20,296 nucleotides of DNA from Victivallales bacterium (GTDB taxonomy: Bacteria; Verrucomicrobiota; Lentisphaeria; Victivallales; SZUA-371). This document shows positions 7,287 to 15,215 of the stretch, piece after piece; position 1 is the stretch's first letter; each line of letters opens with the position of its first letter. The position numbers and the translations under genes are program-made. Location: assembly GCA_028691155.1 (NCBI GenBank), contig JAQUZV010000005.1:1-20296 (forward strand), given 5' to 3'. The notes under the pieces were generated by a model. The model had not been told where the DNA came from. It was given only the letters and a program-made list of their open reading frames with translations, and searched no databases.

Positions 7287-8810
7287 ATGTATTTTGGACG
7301 AACTCGATTGTTGAAGTTGGCCGTCTTGCTTTGCGGAGTCGTAGCGTTATTCACCTTTCTTCCCACTTTTCTTGTCGCGGCGGAAGAGGAAAAACCTATT
7401 ATCAGAACCCAGGAAGATATCAAAAGAGGAAAACAAAATGTTCATTCCGTAATCACGGAACTTGCCGAACTGTTCTCCGATAATGCTCCGGAACCGGTGC
7501 TGGTAAAGACCAAGCGCCAGATTCTGCCGCCGTACAGCAAGATTATCGACCAGGGCAACGGGCGTGCCACGCTGGTTTTCCGTCCACGGTTTACTTCGGC
7601 CAAACCGTTGTCCAAGGCGGTGGACAGCGTAGTCAACAGCTCCACTCTGGTCGAGAGACTTGAAGAACAGAACGAGGTCATTATCAGTGCGAGTTTGGAG
7701 GAAGTAAAAGGCTATAAAAAGGTACTCGAGGCCATGGATATTGCCTCCCCGCAGATTTTGATAGAAGCCAAAGTGGTCGAGGTGATGTTCAACGATGGCA
7801 TGGAACGAAATTTGTCGATGATGTTCAAGGGAACGCGTTATAAGGTTAACACCGATACGAAAATTCCCAGCAGTTCGGATGCCGGGGATTCGGGCGCGAC
7901 CGGCAGTTTTACCCCCTATGCCGGAAACGATACCATGAACGTGGCCTTTCAATGGCTCGAATCCGCCCAGGATGCCACGGTACTTTCCAGTCCCAACATT
8001 CTGCTTTCCCGTGATGAAACCAGCCGAATCGTCACCGGCGAGGAAATCCCCATCCAGGAGGCCAGTACCAGCGGCAGCACCATTCTGATGAGCACCACCT
8101 TCAAGAATGTCGGGGTGTCGCTCGAAGTTAAGCCCACCATAATCAATCTCGACAACGTGACGTTGTACATTTATCCGAAAGTATCGAATGTTTTGCGGTA
8201 TGACCTGGTTTCGAACGGTGATACTTCCTATTCCGTTCCGGTCATCTCGACACGCAGCGTCGAAACCTATCTACGGCTGCATGACCGGCAGGTGGTGATG
8301 ATGGGTGGATTGTACAGCAACCGTACCGCGCTTCAGGAGGAGCGCGTCCCGATTGTCTCCGACATCCCTTACATCGGGGAACTGTTCAACGGCAAGAAAA
8401 AAACCAAGGAAGTCACCCAGTTGCTGTTTTTTCTCAAGGTTCATATTATCCCGCCGACTCAGGCCGCTTCCGGAATTTTTTACGATTTCGATCACAACGC
8501 CAAGGTAAGTGAAACGCTGCGCAAGATTGTATCACATTCGGACAGTTTTCAGACCAATTCCTCCGCCGCCAAAGAATTACATGACGAAATGGTCGATTCG
8601 CTTCCGGCCGAGAAGAAGAAAGAGCGCTGGCGCTTCAAGGAGGAATCTCCCTCGCTTCCGGTGATACCCGACGGGAAGGCCAAGGAAATCCGCAAGGTTG
8701 ATTCCGATCTTTATCTGCTGGAGTCGGACCGGAACCCGCCGGCGTCACCGCCTGATCCCGACAATAAAGTCGTGACGCCCCCCAATCCGACGAATGGGGC
8801 AGGCAGATGA
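7287..8810 (+). CDS. Short secretin (GspD/PilQ superfamily), exporter-linked
   Basis: 507 residues. A signal peptide (charged start, hydrophobic core 8-30, likely cut after A32) sends it to the envelope. Residues about 95-160 look like one secretin N-domain (RFTSAKPLSKAVDSVV to ASPQILIEAKVVEV). The secretin pore domain runs from about 215 to 390: LSSPNILLSRDETSRIVTG (233-251), VGVSLEVKPTI (275-285), VISTRSVETYL (319-329), VVMMGGL (336-342) and VPIVSDIPYIGELF (354-367). It is shorter than GspD (about 650), with few N-domains and a charged, proline-rich tail (about 440-507). The ATG has AAGG 7 bases upstream. Its stop overlaps the membrane fusion protein start (ATGA), so it is translationally tied to a MacAB-like exporter, not to a type II secretion or pilus gene. 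Outer-membrane pore identity is secure; the partner is inferred. Confidence 0.9.
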   Translation: MYFGRTRLLKLAVLLCGVVALFTFLPTFLVAAEEEKPIIRTQEDIKRGKQNVHSVITELAELFSDNAPEPVLVKTKRQILPPYSKIIDQGNGRATLVFRPRFTSAKPLSKAVDSVVNSSTLVERLEEQNEVIISASLEEVKGYKKVLEAMDIASPQILIEAKVVEVMFNDGMERNLSMMFKGTRYKVNTDTKIPSSSDAGDSGATGSFTPYAGNDTMNVAFQWLESAQDATVLSSPNILLSRDETSRIVTGEEIPIQEASTSGSTILMSTTFKNVGVSLEVKPTIINLDNVTLYIYPKVSNVLRYDLVSNGDTSYSVPVISTRSVETYLRLHDRQVVMMGGLYSNRTALQEERVPIVSDIPYIGELFNGKKKTKEVTQLLFFLKVHIIPPTQAASGIFYDFDHNAKVSETLRKIVSHSDSFQTNSSAAKELHDEMVDSLPAEKKKERWRFKEESPSLPVIPDGKAKEIRKVDSDLYLLESDRNPPASPPDPDNKVVTPPNPTNGAGR

Positions 8811-10333
8811 AGTTCGGCCGCAAGACAATCATTTGGCTGCTCGTACTGATTGTGTTCTTAGGCGGCGCCGTCGGACTTTGGTTCGGCGTGGTACAACCGA
8901 TGTGGAAGAAAGAGGCGCCAGCCGCGGGAAAACCTGCGGCGAAAAACGGTGACCTTGACCGGACCTATAAAGTACGACGCGATGATCTCGTGATCGGTCT
9001 GTCTCAGGGGGGATATGTCAATGCCAATCAGAAACACAAAATGTCGCTTCAGGCCAATTACAACACCAAGCTGCTCTGGATCATCGAGGAAAACACCAAG
9101 GTCAAAGCCGGTGATATATTGGCGAAATTCGAAACCGAGAAACTCAAGGAGCAGATCGAAGATCTTGAAATCGAAATCGACGACCTGAAAAAGGAGCTGG
9201 AACTCGCCATTGAATCGAGAAAAATCCAGATCAGCACCAACGCCGCCGATCTCCAGGCCGCCGAGGAAAAGCTGCTTCAGGCGAACGATGAAATGCGCAA
9301 ATACTACCGCTTCGAACGAACCAGCAAGCGCGACGAATTGGATTTGGCGATTTCCAACGCCGAAGCGGCAGTGGAGGCGGCTCAAAACAATTACGATACG
9401 GTCCGCGATCGCGATCCGGAAGTGTCCGAAGATGAAAATCCCGATGAAAAAAAGCGCAAGCTCTTGAAGGAAGCCCAGACCAAAGTCGACGAAAGAGAGA
9501 CCGCGCTCAATAATGCGGAGGGTAATTTGCGGGTGTTCCGCCGTTACGACAATCCCAGCAAGATCACCCGTCTCATGAACGCCTGCCAGCAAGCGGAGCT
9601 CAATCTGCGGAAAGTGAAGATTTCGACCGAATCGAAGATCGTGCAGGTGAACAAGTCGATCGAAAACTTCCGCCGCCGGATCCGGCGCACCAGCGATCGG
9701 CTTGACCGCTACAAGTCCTACATGGACATGATGGAACTGCATGCGCCGGTGGACGGCGTCGTCATCTACGGCGATCCGGACCAGCGTTGGAGCAAGATTG
9801 AAGTGAAGCTCGGCATGGATATCAACAAGCGGCAGGTGCTCATTACTATTCCGGAAATGTCGAATCTCATGGTCGAATTCGATCTGCCGGAACAATACCG
9901 GTCGAAAGTCAGCGTCGGCAATCGCGCGGTGGTATCGCCGGATTCGTTGCCAGGATTGAAGTTCGACGGTACGGTTTCGCACATTGATACGCTTCCGGTA
10001 AATCTCGTATACTGGGATTCTTCCTCGCCAAAAGTCTACAAATCGAAAATCAAGCTTGACCAGCAGTCGGCGAAACTGGTCAGCGGCATGAGTGTGCAGA
10101 TCAACATCGTCACTCGAACGATCCAGAATACTATTTTTGTACCGGTCGAAGCAGTGTTTGAAGACGATGACCGGTTTTTCGTTTATCGCACTGGCGTTGG
10201 CGGGCCAAAGGAAGTCGATGTCAAGATTGGAGTTTCGAACGACAATTTCGTCCAGATTATGGAAGGGCTCAAGGAGGGAGACATGGTCTGCCTCTACCAG
10301 CCATATCAGAAGGTCGATGGAACCCAAAAATGA
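8807..10333 (+). CDS. HlyD/MacA-type periplasmic adaptor (membrane fusion protein) with a long coiled coil
   Basis: 508 residues. There is one N-terminal membrane segment (about 8-30) and then a periplasmic adaptor. A split biotinyl-lipoyl-like domain is seen at about 75-108 (LWIIEENTKVKAGDILAKFE) and 311-350 (LHAPVDGVVIYG, then VKLGMDINKRQVLITI). Between them lies about 200 residues of heptad-like charged helix (111-310), much longer than the hairpin of E. coli MacA. A beta-barrel region follows (LMVEFDLPEQYRSKVSVGNR, 354-373), then a membrane-proximal domain (VFVPVEAVF-like segment near 444-451, EGLKEGDMV at 486-494). It overlaps both neighbours by ATGA. It should bridge the inner-membrane ABC permease and the outer-membrane channel, here presumably the secretin. 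No lipobox is seen, so it is held by the N-terminal helix. Confidence 0.88.
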   Translation: MKFGRKTIIWLLVLIVFLGGAVGLWFGVVQPMWKKEAPAAGKPAAKNGDLDRTYKVRRDDLVIGLSQGGYVNANQKHKMSLQANYNTKLLWIIEENTKVKAGDILAKFETEKLKEQIEDLEIEIDDLKKELELAIESRKIQISTNAADLQAAEEKLLQANDEMRKYYRFERTSKRDELDLAISNAEAAVEAAQNNYDTVRDRDPEVSEDENPDEKKRKLLKEAQTKVDERETALNNAEGNLRVFRRYDNPSKITRLMNACQQAELNLRKVKISTESKIVQVNKSIENFRRRIRRTSDRLDRYKSYMDMMELHAPVDGVVIYGDPDQRWSKIEVKLGMDINKRQVLITIPEMSNLMVEFDLPEQYRSKVSVGNRAVVSPDSLPGLKFDGTVSHIDTLPVNLVYWDSSSPKVYKSKIKLDQQSAKLVSGMSVQINIVTRTIQNTIFVPVEAVFEDDDRFFVYRTGVGGPKEVDVKIGVSNDNFVQIMEGLKEGDMVCLYQPYQKVDGTQK

Positions 10334-11100
10334 CACCGGACGGAAAAAAGATACCGAACGATAATATCGTCCGGCTAGTGGACATTCGCAAGACTTACGT
10401 TTCCGGAAACCTCCGGGTTCCGGTACTCAAGGGAATCGATGCGACGGTGCGACGTGGCGAATTCGTCGGCTTCATCGGCACCTCAGGTTCCGGAAAATCG
10501 ACGTTGCTTAATATTCTCGGGATGTTGGACGTACCCACCAGGGGCCAATATTATCTTGAAGGAATCGAGGTCGGAGGACTTTCCGATATGGAGCAGGCGA
10601 CGATCAGGAACCGGAAGATCGGCTTCATCTTTCAGAGCTTTAACTTGTTTTCGCATCTTTCCGTGGAACAAAACATCGAAGTCCCCATGGTGTATGGACA
10701 AGTACCAACGAAAATCCGACGCAAGCGGTCGCTCGATTTGATTGCACGGGTCGGGCTGGGACATCGGCTGGGGCACCGGCCCACCCAGCTTTCCGGCGGC
10801 GAGTGTCAGCGCATCGCGATCGCACGGGCGCTGTCGAACAATCCCGCATTCATTCTCGCCGACGAACCCACCGGTAATCTCGACGAGAAGACCAGCGATG
10901 AAATCATGAAACTCTTCCACGAACTGAATCGCCGACAAGGGGTGACCATTGTAATGGTGACGCACAATCCGGCATTTGGTCCGCACTACGACAAGATCAT
11001 CCGGCTGCGTGACGGAAAGATCGACGACACTCCGTTCGAATGGGAAATCGAGCAGGAGGCGCATCGGGCGGAAGCCGAACGGAAAGAGGCGGAACAATGA
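10330..11100 (+). CDS. ABC transporter ATPase, MacB/LolD type
   Basis: 256 residues, a complete ABC nucleotide-binding domain: Walker A GTSGSGKST (50-58), Q-loop at Q102 (FIFQSFNLF), signature LSGGE (154-158), Walker B FILADEP (174-180) with catalytic E179, D-loop GNLDEKT, and H-loop H212 (VMVTHNP). The sequence around these motifs is of the MacB/LolD/FtsE type. This type works with permeases that move substrates out of the inner membrane or periplasm by mechanotransmission. A charged tail (about 236-256, rich in E, A and R) follows the core. Start and stop both overlap the neighbouring genes by ATGA. The ATPase and permease are separate genes here, unlike the single-chain MacB of E. coli. 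Confidence 0.93.
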   Translation: MTPDGKKIPNDNIVRLVDIRKTYVSGNLRVPVLKGIDATVRRGEFVGFIGTSGSGKSTLLNILGMLDVPTRGQYYLEGIEVGGLSDMEQATIRNRKIGFIFQSFNLFSHLSVEQNIEVPMVYGQVPTKIRRKRSLDLIARVGLGHRLGHRPTQLSGGECQRIAIARALSNNPAFILADEPTGNLDEKTSDEIMKLFHELNRRQGVTIVMVTHNPAFGPHYDKIIRLRDGKIDDTPFEWEIEQEAHRAEAERKEAEQ

Positions 11101-12368
11101 TGCTGGTTGGTGACTTCTTCCGGTTGTCGTTGCACAACCTGCTGCTGCATAAGGTACGATCGACATTGACCTCGCTCGGAGTAATTTTCGGCGTCGGCAG
11201 TGTGATCGCGATGCTGGCGATTTCCGAGGGGGCAAAACGTTCCGCGCTGGCTCAGATCGAAGCAATGGGCGTTGACAAAATCATCGTTTTTTCGAAACGT
11301 CCGCCGGTCAGCGGCAAAAGCGAAAGTTCCAAGAATGCCAGCATCATGGAACGCTTTGGATTGAGTAGTGTGGATCGGAGCAACATTGCCAAAATGGACA
11401 ATATCGGACAGATTACCGCCGTCTTCAACACCCGTAAGCCAATATTGAAGGGAACCAGGCGGACCGACCTCAAGCTTATGGGCTGCGACTACGAATTTCT
11501 GCGCGACTCCCAGGCGCGGATGCAGAAAGGGCGTTGGTTTTCCCCCTCCGATTACAAAAACAACAGGTGTGTCTGCGTGATCGGGAAAAACGTTAAGCGG
11601 CAGTTGTTTTTTCTCGGCAGCGCGAACATCATCGGCAACACCATCCGGGTGGGGGATGACGTGTTTCGGATCATCGGCATTCTCGACAACCGGTACAGCA
11701 ACCAGTATCCGGAGATCGGCGGACAGAATGACATGATCCTGATCCCGATGACCACCGCCCGGGCGCTTTACAAGGATTACACCTCCATTCGCGAAGGCAG
11801 GAATTTTAGGATCGCCCGGGTTGAATACGACCTCTTCCTGATCAAGATCAAGGATACCAGCTGTATCGACAATACCGCGAAGCGCGTGACCAGATACCTC
11901 GAAAAAAACCATTCCGAAACCAAGGACTGGGGGATCACAGTTCCGCTCGAACTTCTGATGCGAATGGAGCAGACTCAGAACATCTTCACTATCGTCATGG
12001 GCTCGATTGCCGGAATTTCACTGGTAGTCGGCGGCATCGGCATCATGAACATCATGCTGGCAAACATCTATGAACGGCGCAAGGAAATCGGCATCCGCCG
12101 GGCGCTGGGAGCACAGAAGTTGGACATCCTGCTCCAGTTTCTGATCGAAACGGTCTTTCTTACCTCGATCGGCGGCCTCATCGGGATTCTGCTCGGGGTT
12201 GGCATCGGCTCCATGATCACCTACTATACGGGTATGCCCACCATTTACACCACTTGGAGCATTATCCTGGCGTTGGTGATTTCAAGCTTGACCGGCATAA
12301 TTTTCGGCACTTATCCGGCCTACAAAGCTGCGCAGCAGAATCCGATCACGGTGCTTCGCGCCGAATAA
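11097..12368 (+). CDS. ABC transporter permease, MacB/FtsX type
   Basis: 423 residues with the MacB permease layout: an N-terminal helix (about 22-43, RSTLTSLGVIFGVGSVIAML), a large periplasmic domain (about 44-290), then three C-terminal helices in the FtsX fold (about 296-322, 344-375, 383-408). The motifs GGIGIMNIML (312-321), ERRKEIGIRRALGA (326-339) and the ending PAYKAAQQNPITVLRAE are typical of MacB/LolC-type permeases. It starts at 11097, overlapping the ATPase stop; an adjacent ATG at 11100 is an alternative. It is the last gene of the secretin-adaptor-ATPase-permease unit. Substrate unknown: MacB relatives export peptides, toxins, lipids or antibiotics. Confidence 0.92.
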   Translation: MMLVGDFFRLSLHNLLLHKVRSTLTSLGVIFGVGSVIAMLAISEGAKRSALAQIEAMGVDKIIVFSKRPPVSGKSESSKNASIMERFGLSSVDRSNIAKMDNIGQITAVFNTRKPILKGTRRTDLKLMGCDYEFLRDSQARMQKGRWFSPSDYKNNRCVCVIGKNVKRQLFFLGSANIIGNTIRVGDDVFRIIGILDNRYSNQYPEIGGQNDMILIPMTTARALYKDYTSIREGRNFRIARVEYDLFLIKIKDTSCIDNTAKRVTRYLEKNHSETKDWGITVPLELLMRMEQTQNIFTIVMGSIAGISLVVGGIGIMNIMLANIYERRKEIGIRRALGAQKLDILLQFLIETVFLTSIGGLIGILLGVGIGSMITYYTGMPTIYTTWSIILALVISSLTGIIFGTYPAYKAAQQNPITVLRAE

Positions 12369-12645
12369 CAAAATGATGCGGTTACGCCTTGTAAAAGCAG
12401 AAAAATTTTTTGCCTTTTCAGACAAAGAGTTCCGGCACGACGGGGACATCCCCGAGCTTCCGGCCGAATTTCTTGATGAAAAGTAATCCTCCGTTTGGGT
12501 TCTGTTTCCGGCGCGGTGTCGGCTGTTTCCCGGACGTTTGAATCGGTTGCAAACGGCTGAACTTTACGGTCGGAAACAAGACTCCCTTAAGGAGGGTATT
12601 TATCTGTTTCAATGAACAGTCGGAACGAAAGACAGGGATGCAATA
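12369..12645 (+). other. Intergenic region with several inverted repeats
   Basis: A 277-base gap between the exporter operon and the next small gene. It starts with an A/T-rich imperfect hairpin (about 12393-12418) that might end the exporter transcript. Further on are a tight hairpin CGGGG/CCCCG (12441-12454), a long-range pair TGTTTCCG (12503-12510) with CGGAAACA (12571-12578), an inner pair CGTTTG (12535-12540) with CAAACG (12550-12555), and CTCC/GGAG (12582-12594). The nesting suggests a folded leader RNA or a mobile palindromic repeat. The minus-strand open frame 12418-12612 has no recognised family. Confidence 0.4.
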
Positions 12646-12999
12646 ATGCCATTGATTTCATTTAGTGACGATATCGGTAGGGAATTGGTGGTCTGGAGAC
12701 GAAAACAAATCCTTGGCCTCCTGCTGATATTGTGGCCTTTCTGGGGCATTGCTTTTTGTCCGCTTTTGGGCCTTGCTACCCTGTCCGGATTGGTCCTGTT
12801 GTTACATGTATTCTTCCAGGTACGGAATAAAACAAGGTGTCCTTTCTGCCATAAAAAGTTGGCCTATTTACTGTTGGACCCCAATTACGCCAAAACGATT
12901 GGAGCGATAATTTTACCCCGGAGATTCCCTGCTGAAATCAAGCATTGTCCGTATTGTGATGGCGATTTTAATAAAAATACCGTCCCATCCCGCGATTAG
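12646..12999 (+). CDS. Small membrane protein with zinc-ribbon-like C-terminus, unknown function
   Basis: 117 residues. Two closely spaced hydrophobic segments (about 22-38 and 40-57) follow a short charged start. The C-terminal half has two CxxC knuckles, CPFC (65-68) and CPYC (101-104), 32 residues apart, the layout of a zinc ribbon. The protein would be anchored in the inner membrane with the ribbon in the cytoplasm or periplasm; topology cannot be fixed. AGGGA lies 7 bases before the ATG. I do not recognise the family. It stands alone, followed directly by a hairpin terminator, in a region more AT-rich than the exporter operon. Confidence 0.65.
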   Translation: MPLISFSDDIGRELVVWRRKQILGLLLILWPFWGIAFCPLLGLATLSGLVLLLHVFFQVRNKTRCPFCHKKLAYLLLDPNYAKTIGAIILPRRFPAEIKHCPYCDGDFNKNTVPSRD

Positions 13000-13014
13000 G
13001 ATGGGAAAACTTTT
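12983..13014 (+). terminator. Hairpin terminator after the zinc-ribbon gene
   Basis: TCCCATCC (12983-12990) and GGATGGGA (12999-13006) pair perfectly over 8 bases around an 8-base loop, with a short T-run (13011-13014) a few bases later. The 3' arm begins within the stop codon. The T-run is short and slightly displaced, so efficiency is uncertain. Confidence 0.5.
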
Positions 13015-13047
13015 ACTCCTGCCCCGTTGCATGGAAAAGGGTAAGTT

Positions 13048-13125
13048 ATGGAGCTTGATCGGGTTGGAAATGGCGTTATAGTCAATGGAATAAGATTAAT
13101 CATTAAAAAAGTCAAACAGAGATAA
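13048..13125 (+). CDS. Possible 25-residue cationic peptide
   Basis: A short open frame encoding 25 residues (MELDRVGNGVIVNGI, then a basic end KKVKQR). AAAGGG lies 6 bases before the ATG, a good ribosome-binding spacing, and the frame sits directly before the secreted-protein gene at 13145, with 19 bases between them. No family is recognised. It may be a leader peptide, a small secreted or membrane-active peptide, or chance. Confidence 0.2.
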   Translation: MELDRVGNGVIVNGIRLIIKKVKQR

Positions 13126-13144
13126 GGCTGAAAAGAGGTTTTTT

Positions 13145-14185
13145 ATGTTTGCTTTAAAAAAATTTTCCTTATATGTATCGTTATATATTTTTATCTGTTC
13201 AGGAAATTTATGGGGTGGAGCTATATCGTTGCAGAACATTGAAAAAGAAATATCTGATCTTAATAAAAATAGGAATCCCAATAATTTTATATTTGTTCCT
13301 GAAAATCAAAAGAAAATCGATGAGGCGTGTGATAAAATCATATCTGGAATTAACCAGACAATTGTAAACAGCATAAAGGGGAAAGATTTCAAAACCGTCG
13401 ACCAATTCATGAATTCCACAAAGACATTTATTCAATATCATGCAACCAGGGCAACCATTAATTTTTTAATTGAAAAAAACATCGATTATGAGAAAGAGAA
13501 ATTGTTTTGTTTTGATGGCATCGTGAAAAATTTCTGTCCTTATAAAAATTTTATCCTTTTGAAAGTATGTTCTCTTGCTCCACAATATCGTCCCTTGTTG
13601 CAAAAATCGTTAAAGGCAATGATTCTTGCCGGCAAAGCATCTCCGTTTTTACTGGAGTTTGATAAGAGTTTATATTCCGATCATGACATCATGGCATTTA
13701 TAAAAAAACAAAAAGAACTGGTTACTGCGACATTGATCGGTACATTGGAACGGGATATAAATAGAAGAGTTGCCGATAAAGAAGAGTATTTTCCCCTCTT
13801 TTACATTCTTTTGGCTGCGAGGAATAAAAACAATGATATGTTTGAATATTTTCACGAACATATTATTTCGATGCCTTTTACTCCCGGCTATAAATTATTG
13901 GTAGGATATGCAATTATCGGAACCAATGAGTCATATAAATGCTTACTGCATTACCAGGCTGATTTTACGAAATACAAATATTCCGGATTGCCGGCAGCAT
14001 TTACTGTCGCCGGTATTTTGTCCCATACCATTGAAAATTATCCCTTGGTCCAGGAACGATGGGTTGCGGGGTTTACGCCGGATCAGGCCAAGCCGTATTT
14101 GGATTGGAATAAAAAATATATGGAAAACAACTCTTATACCATAAAGAAATTGTCTCCCTATGATTTATACTCTTTCTTCATGTAA
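13145..14185 (+). CDS. Secreted protein of unknown function, AT-rich gene
   Basis: 346 residues. The start is a signal peptide: MFALKKF, a hydrophobic core (about 8-18), and a probable cut near G24-A26. C18 is not in a proper lipobox, so a lipoprotein is unlikely. The mature part is mainly helical, charged and lysine-rich, with cysteines at 62, 122, 131, 142 and 266 that could form disulfides. I do not recognise a domain; the helix-rich pattern could be a repeat fold, but no clear repeat unit is visible. AGAGG lies 6 bases before the ATG. Codon use (AAA, AAT, ATA, TTT, TTA-rich) differs sharply from the GC-rich genes on both sides, which points to recent acquisition. It is convergent with cvfB, 35 bases away. 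Confidence 0.75.
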   Translation: MFALKKFSLYVSLYIFICSGNLWGGAISLQNIEKEISDLNKNRNPNNFIFVPENQKKIDEACDKIISGINQTIVNSIKGKDFKTVDQFMNSTKTFIQYHATRATINFLIEKNIDYEKEKLFCFDGIVKNFCPYKNFILLKVCSLAPQYRPLLQKSLKAMILAGKASPFLLEFDKSLYSDHDIMAFIKKQKELVTATLIGTLERDINRRVADKEEYFPLFYILLAARNKNNDMFEYFHEHIISMPFTPGYKLLVGYAIIGTNESYKCLLHYQADFTKYKYSGLPAAFTVAGILSHTIENYPLVQERWVAGFTPDQAKPYLDWNKKYMENNSYTIKKLSPYDLYSFFM

Positions 14186-14220
14186 TCGATGCGGCAAAGG
14201 ACTGTTGCATAACCGAGAGT

Positions 14221-15078
14221 TCAGCGGTGGTCCGGACTGGTATCATTGGCGGCGACGAGACGGATGCCGTCGTCGGCGATGGTAATCCGGCGGGCTTTGT
14301 AGAGGTTGCCGATGGTTTGCTTGAAAACCTTTTTGCTCATATTGAACTGGTCGCGGATGGCTTCCGGGGAACTGGCGGCATTGAGGGGAAGGAAACCACC
14401 GGCGTCGCTCAGCGCGTCGATCACCGTGGCGGTGAGATCCAGAACGGCGGCATAGCCGGGCTTGCGCAGCCGGACGTCGATCTTGCGGTCGGGACGGATT
14501 TTTACAATGTAGCCGGTCAGATGGTCGCCGATGGTGACGGTCTGAAAAATTTCGTTTTGGTACAGAAAGCCCAGATAGGCGCGGTCGATCAGCACCTTGA
14601 ACCCGAGCGGCGCCGTGTCGTAAACGATCAGTTTGACCTCCTGTCCGGGGCGCAACGCGGCGGGATTTCCTTTGGCGATGGTGCCGAAACGGCTGGAGGC
14701 GATAATTCGACCGGTCAGTTCGTCGAGCTTGACGATGACGACATAATCTTTGCCGGCTTCCATCCGGTGCGGTTGTTCCTTGAACGGCACCAGCAGGTCT
14801 TTTTCCAGTCCCCAATCCAGAAACGCGCCCACCGGGGTGGTTGCCAGAACCCGGAGTTTGACGATGTCGCCGACCTGCGCCCGGGGTTTGAGCGTCGTGG
14901 CAATCGGACGGTCTTCGGAATCACGGTAGACGAACACGTCGAGATCATCGCCCACGGCCAACTGCGGCGGAGCATACTTGCCCGGCAGCAGGATTGGCTC
15001 GCTGCCATCGGTAAGATAAAATCCGAAATCGACTTTTTTCGCCACTTTCAGGCGATTGTAGCGTCCGAATGCAATCAT
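14221..15078 (-). CDS. cvfB: CvfB-family S1-domain RNA-binding protein
   Basis: 285 residues, the usual CvfB/YitL length. It has S1-like modules at about 1-65 (MIAFGRYNRLKV start, VDFGFYL), 69-131 (VGDIVKLRVLATTPVGAFLD, a typical S1 strand pattern; ASSRFG end) and 143-206 (RPGQEVKLIVYDTAPLGFKV; KIDVRLRKPG). A C-terminal winged-helix-like part (about 225-275) contains FNMSKKVFKQTIGNLYKAR. Family members are cytoplasmic RNA-binding proteins linked to post-transcriptional control of virulence or stress genes in Firmicutes. The start at 15078 is chosen because the family begins with this first strand and CAGGGA lies 5 bases upstream on the minus strand; the frame stays open to 15180 but that extension has no family resemblance. 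Confidence 0.9.
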   Translation of the reverse strand: MIAFGRYNRLKVAKKVDFGFYLTDGSEPILLPGKYAPPQLAVGDDLDVFVYRDSEDRPIATTLKPRAQVGDIVKLRVLATTPVGAFLDWGLEKDLLVPFKEQPHRMEAGKDYVVIVKLDELTGRIIASSRFGTIAKGNPAALRPGQEVKLIVYDTAPLGFKVLIDRAYLGFLYQNEIFQTVTIGDHLTGYIVKIRPDRKIDVRLRKPGYAAVLDLTATVIDALSDAGGFLPLNAASSPEAIRDQFNMSKKVFKQTIGNLYKARRITIADDGIRLVAANDTSPDHR

Positions 15079-15215
15079 AGATTCCCTGTCCGTTGGGCCG
15101 TTGCCGACCGTGTTTTCACCTTGTTCCGGCCGCGATCGTTCCCGGTTGACGGCGGGGAAGCGGCTTTCGTCACAGTACATCGGGGGCGGGAAAATACAAG
15201 GCGGAGAGGTAAAAT

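Noticed and set aside
12582..12597. Terminator at the CTCC/GGAG repeat
   Set aside because: Only four base pairs and no T-run afterwards; kept only as part of the structured gap.
12418..12612. Minus-strand open frame of 64 codons
   Set aside because: It coincides with nested inverted repeats, has no family match and no clear ribosome binding site; RNA structure or a repeat is a better reading.
15079..15180. N-terminal extension of cvfB to 15180
   Set aside because: The added 34 residues do not resemble the family, and the ATG at 15078 has a good ribosome binding site.
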